From an uncultured Bacteroides sp. (GTDB taxonomy: Bacteria > Bacteroidota > Bacteroidia > Bacteroidales > Bacteroidaceae): DNA of 13,667 nt. The stretch spans positions 1 to 13,667 of the forward strand of contig USSR01000111.1 of the NCBI GenBank assembly GCA_900557355.1. The letters run 5' to 3'. Below the pieces are notes generated by a model. It was not told where the DNA came from. It saw only the letters and a program-made list of their open reading frames with translations, and did not search any database. The stretch's first letter is position 1, and each line of letters begins with the position of its first letter. The position numbers were made by a program, and so were the translations under genes. Shown here in pieces: positions 1 to 7,643 of the stretch.

Positions 1-56
1 TGGTGGGAGATTCTTCACAGGATATACGGTTGAAGGGGAGTTTCGAGGTGCAATAA
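1..56 (+). CDS. C-terminal end of a probable second GH3 glycosidase (5' part outside window)
   Basis: Reading the + strand from base 3 gives 17 codons, VGDSSQDIRLKGSFEVQ, then TAA at 54-56. Bases 1-2 belong to the preceding codon. The pattern VG-x-SS-x-DIRL-x-G-x-F is typical of the last beta-strand of the Fn3-like domain that closes many GH3 beta-glucosidases. It also resembles the end of the GH3 enzyme in this window (VGGNSRDVQTKKFSLQ). The gene would point towards the main operon and converge with it. The other two + frames are weaker: one stops after 10 codons and the other reads 27 codons with no recognisable motif. The call rests on a very short peptide, so the family is probable but the specificity is unknown. 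Confidence 0.5.
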   Translation, partial: VGDSSQDIRLKGSFEVQ

Positions 57-170
57 ACTTGAAAAGACTAAAAAGCAAACACTAATAATTTTGTACCGGA
101 TGACTTAAAAAGAAAAGAGTATTTGAAAAACCTTGAATTTATAAAGCAACTTCTGATTTAAAATACTTAT

Positions 171-230
171 AAAAATATGGTCAAACAATAAATTGAGACT
201 TCATTCTCTTTCTATCGTTTGACCATATTT
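171..230 (-). terminator. Probable intrinsic terminator of the PUL operon (perfect 14-bp inverted repeat)
   Basis: AAATATGGTCAAAC at 173-186 is perfectly complementary to GTTTGACCATATTT at 217-230. The loop is 30 nt and may contain a small GAGA/TCTC stem (195-198 / 205-208). It lies 54 bp beyond the GH3 stop codon. Read on the minus strand, the stem runs into a short T tract (ATATTTTTATAAG), as expected for a Rho-independent terminator. On the + strand no good T tract follows, so use by the convergent upstream gene is less certain. The long loop is unusual for a simple terminator, and a protein-binding palindrome is an alternative. The rest of the gap 57-283 shows no gene. Confidence 0.55.
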
Positions 231-283
231 GATGAATATACCTAGACTAACCTTAGTGAAAACGTCATTTTAGCATATATGTA

Positions 284-2569
284 TTATTGCAAACTGAATT
301 TCTTTGTTTGTACATCGCGGCTATTTCCACCAACCATCACTTCAAATTCTCCCGGTTCACATACCCAATTCAGCGCACTGTTATAGAATTTCAGTTGTTC
401 TGCTGTGATATCAAAAGAGACAGTGCGGCTTTCCCCTTTCTTCAAATGGATACGTTCGAAGCCTTTCAATTCTTTCACCGGACGTGCTACACTCCCTACC
501 ATATCACGGATATACATTTGTACGATTTCGTCAGCATCATAGTTGCCCGTATTGGTGACGGTGACAGAGGCGGTTATCTTCCCCTTTTCATTCATTGAGT
601 TATTGCTAAGTTGAAGATCACCGTAACGGAATGTGGTATATGACAATCCATATCCAAATGGATAAAGAGGATCATTGTCTATATCAAGATAGTTGCTACG
701 GAATTTACTGAACCACTTTCCTGCCTCTAAAGGACGACCTGTATTCAAATGGTTGTAATACAAAGGGATTTGTCCTACGTTCTTCGGGAAGGTCGTAGTC
801 AGTTTTCCACTCGGAGAAACATCTCCGAATACTACATCACAAATCGCGTCGGCTGCTTCACTGCCTCCGAACCATACATTCAGTATAGCCGGGAAATTTT
901 CCTGCTCCCAAGTCATCACAGTGCTGCGACCTGCAAAATAGACCAGTACAATCGGTTTGCCTGTCTTTTTCAATGCTGTCAGAAGATCACGCTGCGCATC
1001 CGGCATTTCAAGATTAGTACGGCTGCTGGATTCACCACTCATTTCAGACGATTCACCAACTGCCGCCACAATCACATCCGCTTGGGAAGCTACACTCAAA
1101 GCCTCATCAAGCAATTCCTGCGCACTACGCGGATCACGCATTTCACGACCGAACATGGTAGCTTCCGCCTCTCTTTGAGCATCATACATCAGATTTGAAC
1201 CTTTGGCATAAAGAACTTCCGCTTTACCTGCCAATGATTGCTTCATGCTTTCATACAGGGAATTGTATTTGTCAGAAGCAGCTGCCACACTCCATGTACC
1301 CGGCATATTGGCCTTTGTATTGGCAAGCGGGCCGACAAGAGTTATTTTGCCTTTACACTGTAATGGAAGCAGGTTATTTTCATTCTTCAAAAGCACAAAT
1401 GTTTCAGTAGCTATTTTACGGGCTACGGCACGGTTTTCTGCCGTAAAGATATCTTTCTTTACACGGCTTGCATCACAATATTTATAAGGATCATCAAATA
1501 ATCCGAGCTTGTATTTTGCTTCGAGAATACGACGGCAGGCTTTGTCTATTTCAGCCATTGTCACTTTTCCTTCTTTTAGAGATTTCTCCAAAGTAGTGAG
1601 GAACCCGTCTGCAACCATATCCATATCAGTTCCGGCACTAAGTGACATGGCAGATACCTGTTGAAGATCTCCCATTCCGTGAGCAATCATCTCGGAAATA
1701 GCTGTGTAGTCTGTCACAACAAAACCATCAAATCCCCAACGGTCACGCAAGACATCGGTCATCAGCCACTTGTTGCCGGTAGCAGGAATACCGTCAACCA
1801 CATTGAAAGAAGTCATCACACTACCCACACCAGCGTCAATAGCTGCTTTATAAGGAGGAAAATAATTGTTGAACATACTTAGGTGACTCATGTCTACTGT
1901 GTTATAGTCACGACCGGCTTCGGGTGCGCCATACAGGGCAAAGTGTTTCACACAAGCCATAATAGTGTTCTTATCTGTCAGATCATCACCTTGATAACCT
2001 TTTACCATGGCTGCCGAAATCTCCGAACCTAAATAAGGATCTTCGCCTCCACCTTCAGCCATACGTCCCCAGCGGGGATCACGACAGATATCGACCATAG
2101 GACTGAAAGTCCAGCAAATACCATCGGCACTGGATTCTTTTGCGGCTATACGGGCAGATTCTTTGATAGCCTCCATATCCCAGCTACAAGACAGTGCCAA
2201 AGGAATAGGAAAAACAGTCTCATATCCGTGGATGACATCCATACCAAACAACAAAGGAATTTTCAAACGGCTCTGCTCTACGGCAATCTTTTGGACTTCC
2301 CGAATATTCTCCACTCCTTTTACATTGAAAAGACCACCGACCTGACCTTTCCTTATCTTACCGGCCACATCACTGCTCTTAGCTTGTCCGGTAACAATTT
2401 CACCCGACACAGGAAGGTTGAGCTGACCGATCTTTTCCTGCAAAGTCATCTTCCCCATCAGGTTGTCAATAAACTGATCCATTTTATCTTTATCGGCTTG
2501 CGGGGCAGCCATAGCAGTGAAAGCAGACGCTGTAATCACTGCTGTTAGCAAAAATCTACCTATTCTCAT
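284..2569 (-). CDS. GH3 family beta-glucosidase, BglX-like (likely acts on beta-1,2-gluco-oligosaccharides)
   Basis: A 761-residue exo-acting beta-glucosidase that should remove glucose from the non-reducing end of oligosaccharides, probably in the periplasm. Residues 1-22 form a signal peptide (RFLLTAVITASAFTAMA|AP) without a lipobox cysteine. The GH3 N-terminal barrel spans about 30-355 and contains GMDVIHG (D111), RDPRWGR (163-169), KHF (208-210) and the nucleophile motif VVTDY (D287). The GH3 C-terminal alpha/beta domain spans about 390-640, with the acid/base motif SGESSSR (probably E513). An Fn3-like domain closes it (about 670-755). The length is normal for BglX-type enzymes and no key residue is missing. 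It is the last gene of the operon, 37 bp after the GH144-like gene. From memory, B. thetaiotaomicron BT_3567, a GH3 enzyme acting on sophorose-type oligosaccharides, is a reasonable model. The beta-1,2 preference is inferred from the neighbour, since GH3 family membership alone does not set linkage. Confidence 0.93.
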   Translation of the reverse strand: MRIGRFLLTAVITASAFTAMAAPQADKDKMDQFIDNLMGKMTLQEKIGQLNLPVSGEIVTGQAKSSDVAGKIRKGQVGGLFNVKGVENIREVQKIAVEQSRLKIPLLFGMDVIHGYETVFPIPLALSCSWDMEAIKESARIAAKESSADGICWTFSPMVDICRDPRWGRMAEGGGEDPYLGSEISAAMVKGYQGDDLTDKNTIMACVKHFALYGAPEAGRDYNTVDMSHLSMFNNYFPPYKAAIDAGVGSVMTSFNVVDGIPATGNKWLMTDVLRDRWGFDGFVVTDYTAISEMIAHGMGDLQQVSAMSLSAGTDMDMVADGFLTTLEKSLKEGKVTMAEIDKACRRILEAKYKLGLFDDPYKYCDASRVKKDIFTAENRAVARKIATETFVLLKNENNLLPLQCKGKITLVGPLANTKANMPGTWSVAAASDKYNSLYESMKQSLAGKAEVLYAKGSNLMYDAQREAEATMFGREMRDPRSAQELLDEALSVASQADVIVAAVGESSEMSGESSSRTNLEMPDAQRDLLTALKKTGKPIVLVYFAGRSTVMTWEQENFPAILNVWFGGSEAADAICDVVFGDVSPSGKLTTTFPKNVGQIPLYYNHLNTGRPLEAGKWFSKFRSNYLDIDNDPLYPFGYGLSYTTFRYGDLQLSNNSMNEKGKITASVTVTNTGNYDADEIVQMYIRDMVGSVARPVKELKGFERIHLKKGESRTVSFDITAEQLKFYNSALNWVCEPGEFEVMVGGNSRDVQTKKFSLQ

Positions 2570-2606
2570 ATTCTGTTTTGTATTTATATTATTCTTTCTT
2601 CTGTTT

Positions 2607-3971
2607 TTATTCGGCTGTTGTAGAAGTGAAACCTAGCTTTTTCAGTCCATCCTGAATTTCCGGACAACTCATGAATAACCGCCAAAGTAGTCCTGTACGG
2701 TGGTTCTCTATCATTGGCGCAATCGTACACTGGTCGATGGCGAGATAATGCGGAACAGTCCACTTTTCGTTCGGTGAGAATGCATCGTAGAATCCATATT
2801 TCCCCCAAATCCATGATCCTTGTTTATAGAAACCTTTCAAGGCGGCCATTGACTCTTCCGGTGTGTAAGGGAAAGAGGATAAAGCGGCAGTAGGAGTTAT
2901 CACACCGAGATCATTGTCGGGCATGTGGGCTGAATAGCCATTTATGGAGTAACTCGCTGTAAGTCCCCAGCAATCAGGTCCATATCCTTTGTAGCCTTTC
3001 GGATTAGTGACACAATATTGATAATCACTCATCGCATGATTGCGTACCACATTCCAGTAGTTGGCATATTGATCGGTCAAGTTACGCGGGTCGAGACCGA
3101 TATAAGAGTAGTGTGCCCAGAATAAGGGACCGCCTTTCTCTTCTGCGCCATTATGCTTCAGTTCGAGCGGGTAACCGTAAGGTTTGGAAGCGCTTTTGAT
3201 GCCACCACTACGCGCCCACCCTTCATGGTAACAGGCTGCCGGAACGGAATGTGTAGGGGATGAAGCTGCAAGGATATAGGTAATCAGACATTCATTATAG
3301 CCCTCGAGCGGGAAGTTCATTTCCCAGCCATAGTTAGGAGACCAATGCCAGTATAATACATTCTGATCGCCGTTGCGATACCAGTCGAATTCCATCCCGT
3401 GCCACAGTTCGTCTATTTTAGCAGCCAGTGCTTTTTCTTTCTCGTTGCCATCCTTTACGTATTGCCGTACACACAGCAGGCTTTGCATAAGGAAGCTACT
3501 TTCTACCAGGTCGCCACCGTCATCTTTTGTTCCGAACGGTTTCACTTTGCCCGTAGGACCATGGAGCCAATGCGGCCATACTCCATGAAAACGATCGGCT
3601 TTTGCCAAATAATCTACAATCTTTGTCAACCGGGCTACACCTTCTTCCCGGTTGATAAAGTTTCGTTCGATAGCCACCAACAAGCCGGCAATTCCAAATC
3701 CGCTACCTCCAATCGTAATTACATCCTGGTCCTGCTGTGGATAAACATTATCAAGATGTATACGTTCGCAGGCCAGTCCGGAAGTCTTTTCCGCACCTTC
3801 CCACATATAGTTGAAATGCGTCTTTTGAATATAGTCGAGTAGTTCATCGTCGTTCGCAAATGCCTCGGGGCGATCAGGCTCCGCATCGGTCACTGTCTTG
3901 TTCTTTTGTGTACATGCGCATACCACTACGAGTAGAGTAATAAATATGCCGGTTCTTGTCCATTCCATCAT
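2607..3971 (-). CDS. GH144-like beta-1,2-glucanase/sophorohydrolase (glucoamylase-like domain lipoprotein)
   Basis: A 454-residue protein of the family often annotated 'glucoamylase family protein', whose characterised members (GH144) hydrolyse beta-1,2-glucan either internally or to sophorose. The N-terminus is a lipoprotein signal (hydrophobic 9-19, then VCAC with Cys20), so it is membrane-anchored. The mature start TQKNKT has no acidic cluster just after Cys20, which favours the periplasmic side over surface export. The body is a single (alpha/alpha)6-type domain, about 40-445. Family-typical stretches include the glycine-rich GGSGFGIAG (88-96), GVWPHW (130-135), GGDLVESSF (152-160) with D154 and E157, and EGYNE (223-227), rich in candidate acidic catalytic residues. 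YGFYDAFSP and the closing ENHRTGLLW region also look family-like. It sits 28 bp after the GH43-fold gene and 37 bp before GH3. Endo versus exo action cannot be decided by eye. MM at the start leaves a one-codon ambiguity. Confidence 0.85.
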   Translation of the reverse strand: MMEWTRTGIFITLLVVVCACTQKNKTVTDAEPDRPEAFANDDELLDYIQKTHFNYMWEGAEKTSGLACERIHLDNVYPQQDQDVITIGGSGFGIAGLLVAIERNFINREEGVARLTKIVDYLAKADRFHGVWPHWLHGPTGKVKPFGTKDDGGDLVESSFLMQSLLCVRQYVKDGNEKEKALAAKIDELWHGMEFDWYRNGDQNVLYWHWSPNYGWEMNFPLEGYNECLITYILAASSPTHSVPAACYHEGWARSGGIKSASKPYGYPLELKHNGAEEKGGPLFWAHYSYIGLDPRNLTDQYANYWNVVRNHAMSDYQYCVTNPKGYKGYGPDCWGLTASYSINGYSAHMPDNDLGVITPTAALSSFPYTPEESMAALKGFYKQGSWIWGKYGFYDAFSPNEKWTVPHYLAIDQCTIAPMIENHRTGLLWRLFMSCPEIQDGLKKLGFTSTTAE

Positions 3972-3999
3972 CTTATAAAGTATTTCTTCTGATTAATAA

Positions 4000-6108
4000 T
4001 TATTGTTTCACGACTTTCGACAACGCCGACCGCCCCGATTCATTCAAAGCTTCAATGGCAAAGTAGTAAGTCGTACCAAGGTCGAGTCCCCGGAAGTCAT
4101 AATGATCCGCACCGTTCACGGTGATGCAGTTATATAGCTTTTCGGGAGCAATGCCATAATAAATATTATAGCCGTAGGCATCGGATGAGGGATTCCACGA
4201 AATCATTGCATTGCGCTTATCCTGTTTGTCACGCACTATCTTGAAGTTTCGTACGGGCAGAGGTTTCTCTCCATCAGCATTACCAAACACCCGGAACTCA
4301 GAAAGACAAAAATTGCCGGATGGAACATGAATGTTTTCCAGTTTCAGATAGCGGGCATCCAGCGTCTCACCCAATTCGATGTAGTCATGAGGCACATCTT
4401 TATCGTTATCACTTTTATCTACCGCCAGTGTCCAGTCTGTCCCGTTATCACTGGAGTAGATACGATATTGATAGTATAAATCGTTTGCACGATTATGCTG
4501 CACACTTTTATGGTCATAGTAGTTGAGTTGGATCGCCTTTATGTGTTTCATGGCGCCAAGGTCAATTTCTATCCACTCACCCGGTTCCCCGGTTTTAGCA
4601 GCCCAATACGTACGCATATTTTCATCGGTAAGATTGGAAGCGGAATAGATGCTGTCGGTGCTGGATACTTTTACCGGTTTCTCATAAGAAAGAAGCATCC
4701 ATCCGGTAAACCGGTCAGCCGGATTTTTAATATCGTAGTCGGCATTCCAGCAAGGATAATCGCCGAATGCTGTGGTAGAGTACATCACCCCATCCGGATC
4801 GAATGTTGTAGGATATAATCCGATACGTCTTTCAAACTTATATTTGAGGGATAACATACAAGTACCCACATGCCAGTAGTTTCCTTTCAAATCTTGAAAA
4901 GTACCACTGTGTCCTACTCCCTGTACAAATCCACCGGGCTTATAGCTCATCGGATTATGCTGCTGGTAAGTGAACGGTCCTAATGGCGAATCACTGACAT
5001 ATACTCCGTCGGCATATACCTTAAACTCCGTTCCCGGAGCACCGTACTGAAAATAATATTTTCCATTATGCTTCGTCATATAAGCCCCTTCGGTAAACGG
5101 ACGCAACGTCACTTCATCATCATTGTTCATGCCAAACCGTTCCCAGCCATGTTCTTCCGGACGAAGCATCATTATATCATAGATCTTACTGACCGGACGA
5201 AAATCATCACGACTGACTTGTACGCCTTTAAGAGGGTATTCATTACTCGAACCATAATAAAGATAGAGCTTACCATCATCATCCAAAAACAAGCAAGGAT
5301 CCCATGAAGGTAACGTATTACGTTCGACAGCACGCTTAAAACGCCCGGATTTGGGAGACGTGCTATACCATACGGGCAATCCTTCATAAGTAGAACCGGT
5401 ATAGAACAGCGTATCTCCGCTTACAAATGCTGCCGGAGCACACATATCGTCATCCGTAGGACGACGCTGGAAAGAGGCCGGAGCAAATTCCCAGTCACTT
5501 AGATTCTTTGAATAATGGAAGCCTCCCTGGTTCGTGGAAAACAGGAAATACTCATCTTTATAAATTAATCCCATCGGATCGGCAGAAGATCTGAACGATC
5601 CGTTAGACTGAACATTGTTGTTATAAGGTTCATAGTTATAACTAATATTCATAGGATTACAATAGGTACGAGTGACAGGATGCGCAGGGTCATACCACCT
5701 TGTAGCTTGAGCAGGCTGACGCTGCACAGACTTATGCTTTCCTGATTGCATAACGATTTTCACTTGCCGGTCGTCAACAGCACGTTTTACATTGGCAAAA
5801 GATTTTCCCGGATAATAGGCATAAAGATGCACATCGTTATCAGTAGCCTTCAACGTATAACGGCCTTCTATGTTCGTGTTACAATGAACCGGACTCGAGA
5901 AAAACATAACGGTAGCCCCTTCAAGCGGATTACCCCGTTCATCTACAACCGTTCCGGTTATTTCGTATTGATTTACTACCGGGATATAGTAGTCGCTTAC
6001 CTGTCCTTTTACTACTTTTATAGAATCTTCCGGTGGTAATGCGTTCCCTGCCAAGGCAGAGAACGCTATCCCAGAACTTAGTAATATCTTTTTTACTATT
6101 CCTGTCAT
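4000..6108 (-). CDS. Multidomain GH43-fold protein: CarboxypepD_reg-like + GH43 + F5/8 type C + Fn3
   Basis: A 702-residue exported protein, probably a glycoside hydrolase of unknown specificity. Residues 1-23 are a signal peptide (KKILLSSGIAFSALAGNA) with no lipobox, suggesting a soluble periplasmic protein. Residues about 48-120 form a carboxypeptidase-regulatory-like beta-sandwich (EITGTVVDERGNPLEGATV...GRYTL). Residues about 145-450 form a five-bladed GH43 propeller with the expected triad: SADP (D177, base), SWDP (D270, pKa modulator) and FTEGAY (E340, acid), plus the conserved His in GVGHSG (H400). Residues about 475-610 are an F5/8 type C (CBM32-like) domain (WIEIDLG, CLSEFRVFG). Residues about 620-700 are an Fn3 domain. 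Family GH43 usually cuts arabinose, xylose or galactose bonds, which does not match a beta-1,2-glucan locus. It follows susD by 23 bp, the slot where PULs often encode a surface glycan-binding protein. A non-catalytic or novel role is possible. Confidence 0.85.
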   Translation of the reverse strand: MTGIVKKILLSSGIAFSALAGNALPPEDSIKVVKGQVSDYYIPVVNQYEITGTVVDERGNPLEGATVMFFSSPVHCNTNIEGRYTLKATDNDVHLYAYYPGKSFANVKRAVDDRQVKIVMQSGKHKSVQRQPAQATRWYDPAHPVTRTYCNPMNISYNYEPYNNNVQSNGSFRSSADPMGLIYKDEYFLFSTNQGGFHYSKNLSDWEFAPASFQRRPTDDDMCAPAAFVSGDTLFYTGSTYEGLPVWYSTSPKSGRFKRAVERNTLPSWDPCLFLDDDGKLYLYYGSSNEYPLKGVQVSRDDFRPVSKIYDIMMLRPEEHGWERFGMNNDDEVTLRPFTEGAYMTKHNGKYYFQYGAPGTEFKVYADGVYVSDSPLGPFTYQQHNPMSYKPGGFVQGVGHSGTFQDLKGNYWHVGTCMLSLKYKFERRIGLYPTTFDPDGVMYSTTAFGDYPCWNADYDIKNPADRFTGWMLLSYEKPVKVSSTDSIYSASNLTDENMRTYWAAKTGEPGEWIEIDLGAMKHIKAIQLNYYDHKSVQHNRANDLYYQYRIYSSDNGTDWTLAVDKSDNDKDVPHDYIELGETLDARYLKLENIHVPSGNFCLSEFRVFGNADGEKPLPVRNFKIVRDKQDKRNAMISWNPSSDAYGYNIYYGIAPEKLYNCITVNGADHYDFRGLDLGTTYYFAIEALNESGRSALSKVVKQ

Positions 6109-6131
6109 TTCCTAATTTTATTTAGACATAA

Positions 6132-7598
6132 TTACTCGTCAATCGGTTCGTTCGTCAGACTTGGGATATTAGATACCTGATCGAAAGGAAGCGGATAATA
6201 GGTTTTATCTTCAGTCCATCCTTTGGAACCAAGCACAGAAGCAGCCTTACCGGTACGAATCAAGTCATTGTAACGTTCTCCCCACTCACAAACAAGTTCC
6301 ATACGGCGTTCATCAAGGATTTGGTCTACAGTCGCACCATCAATCTCGGACATTCCCGCACGATCACGTACAAGTTTCAATGACGCATCACCATCCTTAC
6401 CCAAACGTACCTTAGCTTCTGCATTCATCAATAATACATCAGCGTAACGGAATATACGTACATTGTTATTTGCACCATATTTAGTACGACCTGGTGTCAA
6501 CTGATTTGTCGGAGTATAAGCTTTTCCATTCCAGCAATCTGTTTGAGTAGAGTTCTGCAATTCACGAATCACATCACCGCTTGGAGTAGTTGTACCAGCC
6601 AACAGGAACGAAGTCGTAGCACGGATAGTCTCACCACGAGCCGCTGCCCAATCACGGAAATCTTTATATATACCGATAAATCCCCAGCCTGAAATATTTC
6701 CGTCGTTCGCCGGTCCTTGGAATACAAACCAGTTATCAGCATCTACCATATCACCTGACCCAAGACCAAAGTCAGTACACTGACATTCGAATAACGATTC
6801 ATCACAAACCTTACCCGGAATCTTGAATAAATTATAGTAATCATCATAAAGCTTAAATTTCTTGCTACCGATAATATCATCTGTCAATGTTTCAACTTCT
6901 CCATAATTACCCTGATTCAGATGTATCTTTGCTGCAAGCATCTCTGCCGAGAAAGCAGTGACAGCACCATAATGAGCCATTTCATTCGGACGTAATCTCG
7001 GAGTATGGTCCATCGTATACTGTAGATCTTCAAGAACATATTTATATACAGCATTGATCGTTGAACGGGTCATGTCGGTTTGAGTATTACTACGCAAAAT
7101 AGTTACCGGACCAAAAGCCTGTACAAGTCGGTAATAGGCATAAGCACGAAGGAACCTCACTTCACCACAGTAAGAGCGGTAATTAGTCATATCATCGTCC
7201 GACGTGATATTTTCTGCGTAGGAATCCAGCGATTCAAGAGCAGCATTGGCCACTTTTATGATACCATAATACTGATTCCACATCTCGTTGAGTCCCCAGA
7301 AAGAACTGTCGTAGTTGTAGTTACCCATATCAATAAGGGTTGCCTGGTCATCTATACGTCCGGACCAAACATCATCATCACGCACGACAGACAATGGCCA
7401 TATCACCCAGTGCATACCACCTGTTCTAACTTTAGCATATACTCCGGAAACCGCTTGATACATATTCTCAATTTGAGTAAAGTCTACATTCTCTTCCGGA
7501 ACCTTATTTTCGGGCTCTTTATCAAGATAATCACATGATGTATTGCATAACATTAATGCTGGCAACGCATATATTAAGATATTCTTTAGTATTCTCAT
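6132..7598 (-). CDS. SusD/RagB family outer-membrane glycan-binding lipoprotein
   Basis: A 488-residue surface lipoprotein that caps the SusC transporter and binds incoming glycan. The signal peptide ends in CNTSC, with Cys22 as the probable lipidation site. DYLDKEPE follows, an acidic stretch near the lipid anchor that is common in surface-exported Bacteroides lipoproteins. The N-terminal SusD-like helical (TPR-type) region includes the RFLRAYAYYRLVQAFG motif (about residues 148-163), a hallmark of the family. The C-terminal RagB/SusD region includes VRIFRYADVLLMNAEAK and ILDERRMELVCEWGERYNDLIR, both highly typical. At 488 residues it is at the short end of the usual range. It is the second gene of the operon, 45 bp after susC and 23 bp before the GH43-fold gene. 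Binding specificity cannot be read from the sequence. Confidence 0.96.
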   Translation of the reverse strand: MRILKNILIYALPALMLCNTSCDYLDKEPENKVPEENVDFTQIENMYQAVSGVYAKVRTGGMHWVIWPLSVVRDDDVWSGRIDDQATLIDMGNYNYDSSFWGLNEMWNQYYGIIKVANAALESLDSYAENITSDDDMTNYRSYCGEVRFLRAYAYYRLVQAFGPVTILRSNTQTDMTRSTINAVYKYVLEDLQYTMDHTPRLRPNEMAHYGAVTAFSAEMLAAKIHLNQGNYGEVETLTDDIIGSKKFKLYDDYYNLFKIPGKVCDESLFECQCTDFGLGSGDMVDADNWFVFQGPANDGNISGWGFIGIYKDFRDWAAARGETIRATTSFLLAGTTTPSGDVIRELQNSTQTDCWNGKAYTPTNQLTPGRTKYGANNNVRIFRYADVLLMNAEAKVRLGKDGDASLKLVRDRAGMSEIDGATVDQILDERRMELVCEWGERYNDLIRTGKAASVLGSKGWTEDKTYYPLPFDQVSNIPSLTNEPIDE

Positions 7599-7643
7599 TT
7601 TCTTGTTCTTTTGTTAGATTAAAATTAATTTTTCCATTCCGGC

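Noticed and set aside
287..598. 103-codon + strand ORF opposite the GH3 3' end, and further + strand ORFs at 749-1198, 957-1178, 1195-1410, 1245-1487, 1661-1882, 2163-2345 and 2228-2548
   Set aside because: All lie antisense inside the GH3 coding sequence, which has complete domains and catalytic motifs. The translations show no recognisable domain and read as back-strand shadows.
2584..3842. ORFs overlapping the GH144-like gene (2584-2814 minus; 3373-3588 and 3399-3842 plus)
   Set aside because: They are out of frame with or opposite to a gene with clear family motifs and a lipoprotein signal, and have no motif of their own.
4320..6039. ORFs inside the GH43-fold gene (4320-4526, 4495-4818, 5068-5307, 5746-6039 plus; 5172-5387 minus)
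   Set aside because: The four-domain GH43-fold reading frame explains the whole stretch; these are shadows with biased composition.
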